A DNA stretch of 64,000 nucleotides from Flaccisagitta enflata (GCA_965153355.1 OZ231128.1:23994001-24058000); one strand, 5' to 3'. Positions 1 to 14,312 are shown, numbered from the stretch's first letter. A program made the numbers and translations. Notes: generated by a model not told the origin, from the sequence alone.

Positions 1-518
1 CGGTCGTGTGTCACGGGTAACGTTGATGAATGTTGATAATCCCGTGTTATAACCATGGGACTTAAGCTTTTACTTGTGCGGCCTTGATATATTTGTCTCA
101 TTTACATATATGGGAGGATTATTTGAATTTAATATATCACTTGGAATTATACATGTGTTTGCTGCTGCGTACTATGTTTTTCATCTTCGTCGTTTGTTAT
201 TACAGCGTTGTTTGCCTTTAGGATTTGTGCCCTTTGAAGTGGGTGTAGCAGCATCTACGTGTTGAAATTACCATTTGTATGTCAGCGCTGCCTCTTCAAG
301 TTGCGTGTACGCGAATCTATGACCCGTTTTATCAGTTGGTCTGTCGGTCTGCTGTCCATCCTCGGGTACGTTACTCCTTCAGTATGAAACACTGTTCTGT
401 TTGGTTTTTTGTTTTGTTTTGTTTTGTTTTTTTTCTTTTGCATTTTAAGGCAGCTTTGGCATCCCCTGCCAAACGCTTGGGTAGTCACTCTCATGATTGC
501 CCCTACCCACTCTCACGA

Positions 519-522
<4 letters not shown>
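1..522. other. Intergenic, no gene recognised
   Basis: No ORF here has a recognisable domain. Short open frames have random composition. The DNA is AT-rich unique-looking sequence running into a CT array. Confidence 0.6.

Positions 523-575
<53 letters not shown>
523..575. repeat. (CT)n microsatellite
   Basis: Uninterrupted CT dinucleotide tract of about 52 bp, read directly. It makes Ser-Leu pseudo-ORFs on + and Arg-Glu on -, which are not genes. Confidence 0.97.
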
Positions 576-577
<2 letters not shown>

Positions 578-1087
578 ACTAAAATGAATTCAGTATCAGT
601 TCATTTGTCATTTCATTATGACACAAACGCATGTTTGTGTCGCTTCACTCACTTATTTTTTCATTTACTTTCTCCCCCCTTCAACTCTATACTATCTTTT
701 TTTTATCTTTATACTTTTTTTTTTAGCATTTGCGGCAATCTCATTCGTCATAATCAAATGGAAAAGGGACAATTCATGTTCATATATGTGGATGTGGTTG
801 TTTGTGATGTGGGGGGGGGGGGGGGAAGGGCTTTTGCTTCGTGTTTTACCAGCACTTGTTCAATCGAAACCACGGAAGTCGCAATGAAGTGGTTTCCAAG
901 CTAACCGCTCATTTCATCGCCGACCAAATCGACGAAGAAGAAAACTCTTAGTTTTTAGTCCATTAGTTTTTTAGTTATGTGTGTATGTTGTATGCCTCTG
1001 TCATATCCTGACGAATAAAAGATCATTCATTACGACCAGACAGTGACAAGACTCAGAGAAACGGTGTACAAATGCTGATGAGAGATG
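576..1087. other. Intergenic with G15 homopolymer
   Basis: No supportable gene. The notable item is a run of 15 G at about 811-825, a possible G-quadruplex or slippage site. The rest is T-rich. Confidence 0.6.
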
Positions 1088-1191
1088 TGTGTATGTATGT
1101 ATGTATGTATGTATGTATGTATGTATGTATGTATGTATGTATGTATGTATGTATGTATGTATGTATGTATGTATGTATGTATGTATGTATG

Positions 1192-1220
<29 letters not shown>
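1088..1220. repeat. (ATGT)n microsatellite
   Basis: About 33 near-perfect tetranucleotide units. A short (ATGG)n tract follows at 1245-1265. Confidence 0.97.
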
Positions 1221-1222
<2 letters not shown>

Positions 1223-1734
1223 TTTTTGTGTGATTTTTTTATTCATGGATGGATGGATGGATGGATAGATATGGGACTGTTGCATGAAGGCGGGAAACCT
1301 GCTCTACCACTCAAAAATGGAACAAAGGCTATTTCAGAAAGAAGAAAAAAGAAGCAAAAATTCAAAGCACAAACTTCCTTTTTTTCCCTTTGTTGTCCCA
1401 TCCATCATTCAAAATGAGCCACAGTCCTTTTTTCTCTTTTTTGCATCAAAAGAAAAATGGCTTAAGTCTAGTAGTTTCGTGGGGGTGGGCAGGGACGGGG
1501 GCTAAACTCAGTCTGAAAATCATTTTTGTCACTCATTCGCTTTTGTCTTTGAGGATGCTTCCATCTTTAAAAAGTTGACTAACTTGTAGGTTGGGATGAT
1601 GTTGTAAATGGAAACGGTTTTGTTGCCTGAGACCCAAGTTTGGCCGATTTCTGATGAGGCGTCGAGGAACCACGTGATTTGAAGCTTGCGAATCGATGTC
1701 GATGAAATCACCTGATGATAAAAAAAAAAAAAAA
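1221..1734. other. Intergenic, no gene recognised
   Basis: Apart from the short ATGG tract and an A-run just before 1735, no structure or coding signal is seen. Confidence 0.55.
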
Positions 1735-2240
1735 AGAATAGTCGCAAAAGCGTTAGATGGTCAGCGGTACCCATTGCCCCTATGTAAGTGTATGTGGGTG
1801 TGAGGTGGTTAGAGGCAAAGCGGCCCTGGAGGGTCCAATGACCTATGCTGTTCTAGTAAGTGTGCCTGAAGCATATATTTTGACTTGGTCAGCAGACCCT
1901 GAAAGACCCGATGACCTATGCTTAACACTGGGATTTGAGTCTAGGGGCTAGGATTTGATCCTTTGGACTGGGATTTGAGTCTGGAAACCGGGATTTGGGC
2001 CTTGTGCTGGCTGCTAGAATTTGAGCCTGGAGGCTGGGGTTTAAGCCTCAAGGTTGGGATTTTGGCCTCGAGGTTGGGATTTAGTCATTGGGGCTGGAAT
2101 TTGGGCCTTGAGGCTGGGTTTTGGATCTCGGGGCTTGGATGTGGGAGGGGGGCGGTATGAAGAAGAAGAAGAAGAATAAGGAGCAGGAGAAGGAGGAGGA
2201 GGAAGCGAACTTTCTGCATATGTAAAAGCATAAAGGCAAC
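1735..2240 (+). mobile_element. Family B element with minisatellite core
   Basis: The head (1735-1855) starts AATAGTCGCAAAAGCG and continues through GGTCAGCGGTACCC and a degenerate GGCCC/GGG hairpin, as in the copies at 33587 and (reversed) 45207. The core (about 1870-2135) is a tandem array of about 20 bp, consensus GGCTGGGATTTGAGCCTTGA. The tail is a GAA-rich tract followed by CATATGTAAAAGCATA, the same order as the copy ending near 34110. No protein is encoded. The mobile nature is inferred from dispersion and conserved module order. Confidence 0.75.
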
Positions 2241-2818
2241 AGAATGAATTTTCAATCACCGTAGAAATGATTGGGTGCTCCACATAGCAAAAGTTTGAAA
2301 TTCTTTTGCTAAGTGAAGCAACCAATTGAGACGTGTTTACCACACGTTTCAGCGCCAAACAAAGTGGCATTAGATGTGATTGTATACTGTAGAGAGTTAG
2401 AAACGCTCCAATGTGTCTCGCTCCGTGCCTATCAAAATTGATGATGATTGATCGATCGATTCATCAAAAGATCTGGAATAGAACCTAATGTAATGTTACC
2501 TGGCAAGTAAATGTGGCCGTCTTGTTTTCTTCCAGAAAGAGAGCGTTGTTGTTACAATTCGGTTTCCCTGCAAGAAAAGAAAAAAGGAAAAGATTCATTT
2601 AGAAGGATCGATAAATTCTAAATGAATTCCATTGTAAAGTGTTTGAAGGTGGATCAATGGAATTGATATGGACAACAAACAAACAAAATATGAAATATGA
2701 ATATTCTCAAGTACCTTAATAAGCTTAAAGCGCGTAGGAGAATAGAACAAACAATTTGATAGGGACAATGAATAACAAACGTTGCTTTTAGCGGAGAAAA
2801 TAAAACCATATCTATTTT
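2241..2818. other. Intergenic, no gene recognised
   Basis: No coding or RNA signal seen. There is a short GATCGATC-type palindromic stretch near 2445-2460. Confidence 0.55.
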
Positions 2819-3060
2819 TTTTCTTCCTCTTCTTCTCCTTCTCCTTCTTCTTCTTCTTCTTCTTCTTCTTCTTCTTCTTCTTCTTTTTCTTTTTCTCTTT
2901 CTCTTTCTTTTTCTTTTTCTTTTTCTTTTTCTTTTTCTTCTTCTTCTTCTTCTTCTTCTTCTTCTTCTTCTTCTTCTTCTTCTTCTTCTTTCTCTTCTTC
3001 TTCTTCGTCTTCTTCTTCTACCCCTTCTTCTTCTCCTTCTTCTTCTTCTGCTCCTGCTTT
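2819..3060. repeat. (CTT)n-rich microsatellite
   Basis: About 240 bp of TTC/CTT units with CTTTTT variants. The poly-Phe, poly-Glu and poly-Arg ORFs here are artefacts. Confidence 0.95.
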
Positions 3061-4348
<1,288 letters not shown>

Positions 4349-4516
4349 TTTTTAGTCGGTCGGTTGGTCGGTCGGTCGGTTGGTCCCCTTTTACTTTTTT
4401 CGACGTTTTTGAGCGTTTTGAGCGTACTGCTCCTGCCCAAATGCCCCAGTGACCATCTCCATCACTGCCCCTGTCCAACCGCACGCGACTAGGGTAGCCG
4501 TGTATCCGGCCTTGTT
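4349..4516 (+). mobile_element. Family A element (5' palindrome deleted)
   Basis: It begins TTTTTAGTC and then goes straight into a GGTC/GGTT tract, so most of the 18-bp palindrome is missing. The middle has GCTCCTGCCCAAATG. The right end reads CGCGACTAGGGTAGCCGTGT then ATCCGGCCTTGTT. It ends about 308 bp upstream of the channel gene start and lies on the same strand as the copy directly after that gene. Confidence 0.85.
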
Positions 4517-4686
4517 CTTGTTATTTTGAGCCTTTATATGTTCCTAATTTCTGAGCCATTTTCAGCCTAAAACATTCCTGTAAAAAAGTCTATTGACTTT
4601 AAGCATTCTCATCACGAGTCTTCGTTTTTCAACGTGCCAAGATGGTACATCCAGGTAACCTCCACCGGAGGCTGTCGCCGGTTGTG

Positions 4687-4692
4687 TATATA
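4687..4692 (+). promoter_or_regulatory. Possible TATA box upstream of channel gene
   Basis: TATATA in the context GTGTATATAGAG, 133 bp before the proposed ATG. Position and sequence are compatible with a core promoter, but there is no transcript evidence. TATA-like hexamers are common by chance. Confidence 0.2.
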
Positions 4693-4824
4693 GAGAGAAG
4701 AATATGAGCCGAAACACGGCGACAAAGAAATCAATCCAGAAAGATTGACATTTTGGACATTTTGGACATTTTGAAGAGAAAACGATGCAACAAACACAAG
4801 CAAGACGCGAAAAAATTAGCCAAA

Positions 4825-6784
4825 ATGAGAACATTAAAGGCCATTTGGCGAGATTTCATCACAAACTTTTCCTCGCACGGGCTTCGAAGGGTCTTCGACC
4901 CCATTGGAACCAGTCCCACGCTTATCTCAAGGTGTTTCCGGCTGATTTGGTTCTTCGCTTGGGTTTCCGCGGCTTATTTCACCATAAGCCATATGGGACA
5001 AACAGTCCAGCAGTATCTGCGTTATCAAACCATCACTTCTACCCACATCAGACGTGGAGATCCGATTAGATTTCCGACCGTTACCTTCTGTCCCGGGCAT
5101 TCTCTTTCTATCAATCACGCCATTTTTTGGGCGACGAAAAATTGCAATAGTTCCATCAACCAGACGGACGATACGATCGCGATCTGTGACACCTTTAACA
5201 ATTTACTCGCGGGGAAAGATGTCAAATCATGGAAAATGAGAGCCAAACTCAGCGTCAATTTGAATACAGTCATCATGAAGAAATCTTTGGACAAATTTCC
5301 TCAAATGGTCAAAAACTTGAGATGTTCGTTGGACGACATTATGGTAGTTAATGAGAGCCACTTTAACATGGAGGCTGTTGGCAGAGAGGCTTGGAAATTC
5401 GATCATGACTCATCCACTTCACTTGGAAGAAATTGTTACACCTTTGTTGGCAACAAAGATGATGCTCACGTTAAACGGGTTTGTTTATTGTTGTCGATTT
5501 AACGATAATGAAGGGGGAAGACATGACATGACGTGACATGACATGATATGACATGACATGACATGACATGACATGACATGGATTTTCCCATCTCATTCCA
5601 AACCAGTGGCGTATGGTAGAAAAATTGACAGGCTGTTTAGGCTTTCAACTCTGTCTGACAAATTGCACACCTTTGCAAAGAATCACCAATGATTTTAGTT
5701 GGTCAATAATTCTATGAGGAAAGCATCGATTTCACTATGACAAAACATAAAAACTATCCACAGGGAGCAAAACAGAAAGGGATGTCAAAATGACTTGTAT
5801 TCTTCCCAAATTTGTCCACTGGCTTTGATCTCATCGCTACAAACTTGACACTTTTCAAATTCAGTGGTAAATATTATCGATGAATTTGTAGCCGACAGTA
5901 AGCTTTATCTGACATAAGGGACATCAGCTGACGTCCCTGACGACCTTTCCCTTTCGCCGTTGACTCCATGTGTCAATTTATTGGCTTTGTTTTAAGCCCT
6001 GCCCGAAAATACGAGACTAAACTACCAGCCTTATTTTCTTCTCCAACAGAACGGCTCTTTGCGAGAAATGCAACCAACAACAATGAACAAGGATTTTCAT
6101 TTGGAGCAATATTCTCGTCATGGGTTATGGACGCGGTTGCCCAAGGACGCGGGGTTCACGACGGTAATTATACGCCCTCCAAAATCAGTTCCTTACATGT
6201 CAGATATCAACACATTCAAAGTTGATCACTCCTCCAAGATCTTCTTTGAAAATGAGCATCGCATATTGCTTCCAAAGCCTCACGGAAATTGCATTTCCCA
6301 TTGGAAAGAAGATCGTCAACTGAAACCGGTCATCGACTGCTACCCCAATCTAATCAATTACAACTACAGCTTGGAGGCTTGTCAGGAAATCGCGTTAAAA
6401 TCACATGGAAAAATTCTGCTGACGGAAAACGTCAACGCCACGAGATGTTCCATCATCTCAGGACCGTTGCAATGTCCCGATCAATGCGACCAAATGCTGT
6501 TCAAGACGCAAATCACTCATCGACACTCTAAAGGACCCACCATCAAATTGGAAATTGGCAATCCCAATTTGGAGGCGAAAAGAACCGAAGAATTGCCGGC
6601 CATGACCTTCGAGCAGCTCATTGGTAGTCTGGGAGGCCTTTTGGGACTCTGGCTTGGCGCGTCCATTCTGACCATTGTTGAAGTCTGCGAATTGGTCCTC
6701 AATTTGATCCACTATCTCTGCACGTTGTTGACAATTAGGTTCAAGACGAGAACCGTCGTGCACGATATTAATACCAGAGTATGA
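4825..6784 (+). CDS. DEG/ENaC-family sodium channel subunit
   Basis: Two exons, 4825-5478 and 6050-6784, give 462 residues. The start is the ATG at 4825 (context CAAAATGA). The frame is open further upstream only through non-ATG codons, to a TGA at 4705. Donor CGG|GTTTGT and acceptor CTTCTCCAACAG|AACGG join codon to codon (phase 0). Family marks: cytosolic His-Gly gating pair at residues 18-19 (SSHGLRRVF); TM1 about 36-54; post-TM1 motif FPTVTFC at 83-89; CYTF at 204-207; a cysteine-rich stretch (YSLEAC, RCSI, LQCPDQC) before TM2; pre-TM2 GGLLGLWL and selectivity-filter triplet Gly-Ala-Ser at 421-423; TM2 about 413-438; short cytosolic tail. This topology is that of trimeric, typically amiloride-sensitive Na+ channels (degenerin, pickpocket, FaNaC, ASIC). 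The subfamily cannot be assigned. The length is near the short end for the family, and a small missed exon inside the intron is possible. The stop lies about 3 bp before a family A element. Confidence 0.9.
5479..6049 (+). other. Intron of the channel gene with (ACATG)n tract
   Basis: 571 bp, GT...AG, phase 0, with a pyrimidine-rich tract (TTATTTTCTTCTCCAACAG) before the acceptor. It contains a pentanucleotide ACATG tract at about 5520-5581. Stops occur in all forward frames, so full retention would truncate the protein. A small internal exon cannot be ruled out. Confidence 0.75.
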
Positions 6785-6787
6785 TTC

Positions 6788-6964
6788 ACAGACGCGTACA
6801 TGCGACTCTGTAACCTGTCGGTTGATTGGATGGTCTGTATCGCTTTTTTTTTTTTGCGTTTACGGGCGTTCACTACCCCTGCCCAAATGCTCAGCAATCA
6901 GCATTTTTTATCACTTTCCCTGCCCTCCGGCACGTGACTTGGGTAGTCGTGTATCCGGCCTTGC
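6788..6964 (+). mobile_element. Family A element in the channel 3' UTR position
   Basis: It starts with a diverged palindrome (ACGCGTACATGCGACTCTG), followed by a short GTCGGTTGATTGG tract, CTACCCCTGCCCAAATGCTC and the right end CACGTGACTTGGGTAGTCGT then GTATCCGGCCTTG. It begins within a few bases of the channel stop codon, so it probably forms the proximal 3' UTR if transcripts run through. Confidence 0.85.
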
Positions 6965-7205
6965 ATACTTTGGTCATGTGTCCGAGTGGCATTTCCGAAA
7001 TTGATTGATACCGACCCGATGACACCCCCCCCCATGGTAAAATGTAAAATATTGAAAATCATCTCTCGCAAAAAAACACAAAAAAAATATCTACAAAAAC
7101 AAATAACATTTACAGTTTAGTGCTGTTAACAAAAAAAAAGGAGAAAAAAAAAAAGAACGACGTGAACAGAGAGATAACGAATGAGTCATGGCTCACATCA
7201 TCACG

Positions 7206-7409
<204 letters not shown>

Positions 7410-7663
7410 GAGGCAGAGGCAAAGAGAGAAAACAATGGCGTATAACGCCTTCAACATATTCTATCCCATTTCCTCTAACCATCGGAATGTGAAATAAAAC
7501 CCACAAAAGAAGAGAGAGAGAGAAAAAAGGGAAAAAAGAGAAAAAAAATGTCCTTTCAATTCTCAATTCAACGACTTTTTTTCCTTAGACGCACCTGAGC
7601 TGGTTTTCGTGGATTGTTCTCTATCCTGCGCACGTCAACGGCAGATCTGCGCACCCAAACAAG

Positions 7664-8296
<633 letters not shown>

Positions 8297-8561
8297 ACTA
8301 TCACACACGCAGGCACGCACGTCCGCACGGTCTGTCACGATAGACGCACCATGCGACCTTTGACAAAGCGTACACTCGCACGCGCAAAAACCACAATGAC
8401 GAAATGTTTTCATTTCGGTAGTCATGGCAGCGTCTCGCTTTTCGATTATGAATGTTTTTATGGTGCGTCTCTCGCGACAATCAAATAAGGCACAAAAACT
8501 GTTAACCAGCTAAGGCACCAATCTATATACAAAAACCAAAAAAAGAAGAAGAAAAGGAATG

Positions 8562-8740
<179 letters not shown>

Positions 8741-9500
8741 AATGTATTGCATTGATTTTCATCAATAGAATTGCATGTGGCGCCCGTAATCTGTCCGTTT
8801 GTCGTTATTTGTTTGTCTGTATTTTTGTTTTTCTGTATATCAGTCTATCTGACTGTCTGTCTGCCTGTTTCTCATCATTAACCAGAGAAGTGACCCTTTT
8901 GTGTCCTTGTCACTGACAAAGACAATCGATTTAGTTTTAGTTATCCCCCACAGCTCCTTCTCTCCATCTTTTTGCATGTATGTTCATATGTCTGTTTCTC
9001 TGACTTGTGGCCTATCTGTCCACATCTTTGCCCGTCGAAATGTCTTTTAGTCTGTCCATCTGTCTTCCTTTCAGAGAGTGTGAAATGACATCAAAACAAA
9101 CGAGTCTGGCAGACAAGAATCCATCATCCAATTTGACTGACTCAGTTTGGAGATGATAAAAGAAAGAAATTCTACGACCATTTCGGGGCCAACTTCATTG
9201 ATCAATAAAAAAAATACGAGAGGGAAAACAAATATCTCACGAGACCATAACAGTGTCATAACAGTCTGCCTGAATGTCTGCCTGAATGTCTCTGAATGTC
9301 AATGTAGCAACAAAGACGAAGGAAAGGATCCATTTGTGAGCATTACCTCGGTTTGTTATTTATCATTTTGTAAAGTAGTGGTTGTAAAGGTAACATTAGG
9401 TTCTCATAGAAAAAAAAAGAAAAAGAAAAAAAAAGAAAAGAAAAAAAAAGGTGAAAGAAAAAAGAAAGAAAAAAGACAAAGAATAAATGAAAAAAGAGTC
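8741..9500. other. Intergenic, no gene recognised
   Basis: Scattered GTCT-rich words (8770-8870, 8980-9070) and an AAAG-rich tract (9410-9490). No coding signal is supported. Confidence 0.5.
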
Positions 9501-9501
9501 G

Positions 9502-11505
9502 AAGGTGACATGGTTTGGTTTTGTACAGTGAGAAAGACAAAGAAAACGAAACCAGTCGTCGGTGACATGACTTGACTGTGGCCTTTTAGCCATACAGTAA
9601 GAAAGGGAAAGAGGAAAGTGATGGTTAGAATGTGGCCTCGTGGCTAAACAGTAAGAAAGAAAAAGACCGTCAGTGACTTGGTTTTGGATGTGGCCTTGTG
9701 GCTGTACTGTAAGAAGGATATAAGTCATTGGTGACTTGTTCTTGGATGTGGCCTTGTGGCTGTACTGTAAGAGAGAGAAAAGTCATCGGTGACTTGGTTT
9801 TCGATGTTGCCTTGTGGTTGTAGTTAAAGAAAGAGAAAAGTCATTGGTGACTTGGTTTTGGATGTGGCCTTGTGGCTGTACTGTAAGAAAGTGAAAAGTC
9901 ATTGGTGACTTGGTTTTGGATGTTGCCCTGTGGCTGTACTGCAAGAAAGAGAAAAGTCATCAATGACTTGGTTTTGGATGTAGCCTTGTGGCTGTACTGT
10001 AAGAAAGAGAAAAGTCATCGGTGTCTTGGTTTTGGATGTTGCCTTGTGACTGTACAGTAGAGACAGAAAAGTGGTCAGTGACTTGGTTTTGGATGTGACC
10101 TTGTGGCTGCACTGTTAGAAAAAAAAAGATTATTGGTCACTTGTTTTTGGATGTGATCCCATGACTGAACAGTAAGAAAGAGAAAGGTCGTCAGTGACTT
10201 GGTTTTCAATGTGGCCTCATGGCTGTGCTGGAAGAAAGAAAAACGTCATTGGTGACTTGATTTTGGATGTGGCCTCGTGGCTGTACTGTAAGGAAGAGAA
10301 AGGTCGACGGTGACTTCGTTTTGGATGTGGCCCAGTGGCTGTACTGTAAGAAAGAGAAAGGTCATTGGTGACTTGGTTTTGGATGTGGTCCTGAGGCTGT
10401 ACTGTAAGGAAGAGAAAATTTGTTGCTGACTTGGTTTTGGATGTGGCCTCGTGGCTGAACAGTAAGAAAGAGAAATGTTGTCTTTGACTTGGTTTTGGAT
10501 GTAGCCCTGTGGCTGAACAGTAAGAAAGAGAAAGGTTGTAGGTGAATGGGTTTTCGATGTAGCCTCAGGGCTGTACTGGAAGAAAGAAAAACATCATTGG
10601 TGACTTGATTTTGGATGTGGCCACATAGCTGTACTGTAAGAAAAAGAAAGATCGTCGGTGACTTGGTTTTGGATATGGCCCAATGGCTGTACTGTAAGAA
10701 ACAGAAAGATAGTCGGTGACTTGGTTTTGGATGTGGCCCCGTGGCTGAACAGTAAGAAAGAGAAAGGTTGTCAATGAATAGGTTTTTTGATGTGGCCCCA
10801 TGGCCGAACAGTAAGAAAGAGAAAGATCGTCGGTGACTCGGTTTTGGATGTGGCCCCGTGGCTGTACTGTAAGAAAGAGAAAGGTCGTTGGTGACTTGGT
10901 TTTTGGATATGGCCTTGTGGCTTAACAGTAAGAAAGAGAAAGGTTGTTGTTGATTTGGTTTTAAGTGTGGCTTCGTGGCTGCACATTATGAAAGAGAAAG
11001 GTTGTTGGCGACTTGGTTTGGATGTGGCCCCCTGGCTGTACTGTAACAAAGAGAAAAGTCATTGGTGACTTGGTTTTGGATGTGGCCCTGTGGCTGAACA
11101 GTAAGAAATAGCGAGGTTGTCTTTGACTTGGTTTTAAGTGTGGCTTCATGGCTGTATTTTAAGAAAGAGAAAGGTCGTCAGTGATTTGGTCTTCGATGTG
11201 TCCCCCTGGCTGTACTGTAAAGAAAAGTTGTTGGTGACTTGGTTTTGGATATGACCTCTTGACTGTACTGTAAGAAAGAGAAAGGTCGTTGGTGACTTGG
11301 TTTTGGGTATGGCCTCGTGGCTGAACAGTAAGAAAGAGAAAGGTCATTGGGGACTTGGTTTTGGATGTAGCTCTGCGGCTGTATAGTAAGAAAGAGAAAT
11401 ATTTTTGTTGACTTGGTTTTCGATGTGGCCCCATGGCTGTACTGTAAGAAAGAGAAAGGTCGTTGTTGGCTTGGTTTTGGATATGGCCTCGTGGCTTTGG
11501 TAGAT
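9502..11505. repeat. 58-bp tandem satellite, about 34 units
   Basis: The repeated unit reads, in pieces, GTGACTTGGTTTTGGATGTG / GCCTTGTGGCTGTACTGTAA / GAAAGAGAAAGGTCGTCG (58 bp). Units diverge by point changes and small indels. Two variants recur, with TGTACTGTAAG or TGAACAGTAAG in the middle. 58 is not a multiple of 3, so the frame shifts from unit to unit, which argues against a coding repeat although patchy - strand frames stay open. No transposon ends are seen at its borders. Confidence 0.93.
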
Positions 11506-11739
11506 TGAACACCAGGAAATGCAGTAAAAGAAAGAGAGAAATAGAGCGAGAAATTGTGAAAAAGAGAAGAAGCAAAGAAAAAAAAAGATCAACAGTTGGA
11601 ATGAGAGCAAGATTGCGGTTCTTTCAGGTCGAAAGGACAGAAGGGGTAAACTTCACTGAGATCTCCTTCCCTTCCATCCAGCCTCTTTATCCATGGCTTA
11701 ATGTTAAGCTCATGCGCTCTATTTGGCGTGTGTGTGTGT

Positions 11740-11908
11740 GTTCTGTACCTCTATCTGTCATTCTCTCCGTCACTTTCTTTCTGTCTTACTGTCTGTCTGT
11801 CTGTTTATCTGTCTTTCTGTCTGTCTATCTGTCTCTCTGTTCGCTTGTCTCTCTGTCTGATTCTTTCCCTTCATCTGTAAATCTCCTGTGTTCTCTCTTT
11901 AGTCTTAC

Positions 11909-11949
<41 letters not shown>

Positions 11950-12110
11950 TTCTGTCTGTCTGTCTGTCTGTCTGTCTTTCTCTCTGTTTGCTTGTCTGTC
12001 TGTCTGATTCTCTCCCTTCATCTGTAAATCTCCTGTGTTCTCTATGTCACTTTCTGTCTGTCTGTCTGTCTGTCTGTCAGTCTGACTGACTGTCTATCTG
12101 TCTGTCTCCG
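11740..12110. repeat. (TGTC)n compound repeat with ~148 bp duplication
   Basis: Several TGTC tracts are separated by a duplicated spacer (CTGTCTGATTCT... CTTCATCTGTAAATCTCCTG...) at about 11854-11899 and 12002-12043. This suggests a VNTR built from microsatellite plus spacer. Confidence 0.85.
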
Positions 12111-12220
12111 CCATGCAGTGAACTAATGCCACCCACAAACGCAGCATATCTCTTCCCTCACTTACAGCGAATAAACGGAAACCCATTTCAAAATTAAAGA
12201 GTTACCCGTAAATATCCCCA

Positions 12221-12343
<123 letters not shown>

Positions 12344-12638
12344 TTAGTGTCTGTGTATCTGTGTGTCAGTGTGTTTCTCTGTCTTGGTGTCTGTTTGTGA
12401 GTGTCCAATAGTGTAGGAGTTGTTGTTACTTTTTTTCTCATTCATCTAGTAAATATAATTTTGTGTGCATGTATGTGTCTGTTTTTCCATTTACGTACAC
12501 AGCCAGCGAGTACAAACATGTGCGTATCCTATTAATTTAGCGTTTTAAAACATGTCACTTTCACCAGGGCCACGCAAAAAGGGTAAAAAGAACGATGCCA
12601 ACGTCAAGCGCCGTTTTGTGAAAGCACGTGATAAAAAA

Positions 12639-12859
<221 letters not shown>

Positions 12860-13027
12860 AGAGGTGCAAGAAAAACACTGTAGCAGGTGTTCTTCAGGGC
12901 TCCGCACTCTCAACGAAAGAGAAAAAAAGCAAAAAGAAAGAAAGTGACTAAAAAGGTGAGAGAGGATTCGTGGAAAGGAATCCATGCGAAAGAAAAAAAA
13001 TAAAAGAAAGAGAGAAAGAAAGAAAGA

Positions 13028-13400
<373 letters not shown>

Positions 13401-13751
13401 TACACAAACAAAGAAAAAAAAATAACGAAAAAGAAAAGAATTATAAAAGAGGGGAAAAGTAGAAAAAGATTTTAACAAGGAAAGGCACTTTAATTTATTA
13501 CTTTCTCAAGTAGAAAGAGCTCACACCATGCCGCAAGGCTGTGCGAAAGACATTCTTTTTTATGCTCATGGAGGTTTGTTAGGTTCTTCTGCGCTCTTTC
13601 TCTCAATGTGAGGAAAGGCAGAGAAAGAAATTGGGACCAAGTCAAGACTGGAGGGCATGAGGGAAAAGAAAATTGACAACGTATTGCCCATTTCATTTTA
13701 CGAAGCTTACATCGAGATTTTCATCAGCATTTGGGAAAACAACGAGTTATG
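13401..13751. other. Intergenic, no gene recognised
   Basis: A-rich tail of the GAAA array, then unique sequence with no domain-bearing ORF. Confidence 0.5.
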
Positions 13752-14147
13752 CTTTTTGGGCAGCGGCCCCAAGGGGCCGATGTCCTGTAGGACACAGGGG
13801 GGAATTTCAAGACATCCGTCCTTCCGTCTATCCGTCCTTCTGTCCGTCCGTCCCCCCCTTGGCCATCGGGGCCTTAAGTTTGCACTCTCAGGCCTGATTT
13901 TGGCCCTAGGAGCCCTCAAATCAGCCCTTTCAGACCTCAATTTAGAGCTCAAATCAGCACACCAGACCTCATATCGGCCCTCAAGACCTCAAATCAGCCC
14001 TTCAGACCTTAAATCTGGTGTTCGTAAAAGTTTTTTCCCTCAAAACTTTCCATGCCAACTTGCCAAAATGCTAAAATGTCAAAATGCCAAAATGCCTTTA
14101 ACCCATTTCATCGCCAGCACGCGACTTGGGCAGCCGTGTATCCTTCC
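13752..14147 (+). mobile_element. Chimaeric B-head / A-tail element
   Basis: It opens with CTTTTTGGGCAGCGGCCCC AAGG GGCCGATG (perfect CGGCCCC/GGGGCCG hairpin) and a second hairpin TGTCCTGTAGGACA. Then follow a CCGT/CCTT tetranucleotide tract (about 13818-13855), a core of about 21-bp units (CCTCAAATCAGCCCTTCAGA-like) and finally the family A right end (CACGCGACTTGGGCAGCCGT then GTATCC). Module order is therefore B head, tetranucleotide, minisatellite, A tail. Confidence 0.75.
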
Positions 14148-14312
14148 ATGTCAAGTATCACTGCCCTTGCTCAAACAGTGATATGGCACTTTCATCACTG
14201 TGACGATCATGTCATTTCGAAAACGGTTCTCATTCACTTTTTTTTTACGTGAGGTTGCATTTGCAAGTGATTGAGCATGTATGAAATGACAGCAAAAGTG
14301 TCAAAACAACTA

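Noticed and set aside
4753-4824. Longer N-terminus for the channel (open frame from 4708)
   Set aside because: There is no ATG upstream of 4825 in frame. The 24 codons come partly from a 9-bp ATTTTGGAC triplication, and the family N-terminus fits a start at 4825.
9502-11505. Possible CRISPR array or repeat protein in the 58-bp array
   Set aside because: Units are directly adjacent without unique spacers, and 58 bp shifts the reading frame each unit. The window is animal DNA.
13657-14181. 174-codon open frame
   Set aside because: It covers the B-head, minisatellite core and A-tail of a repeat element.
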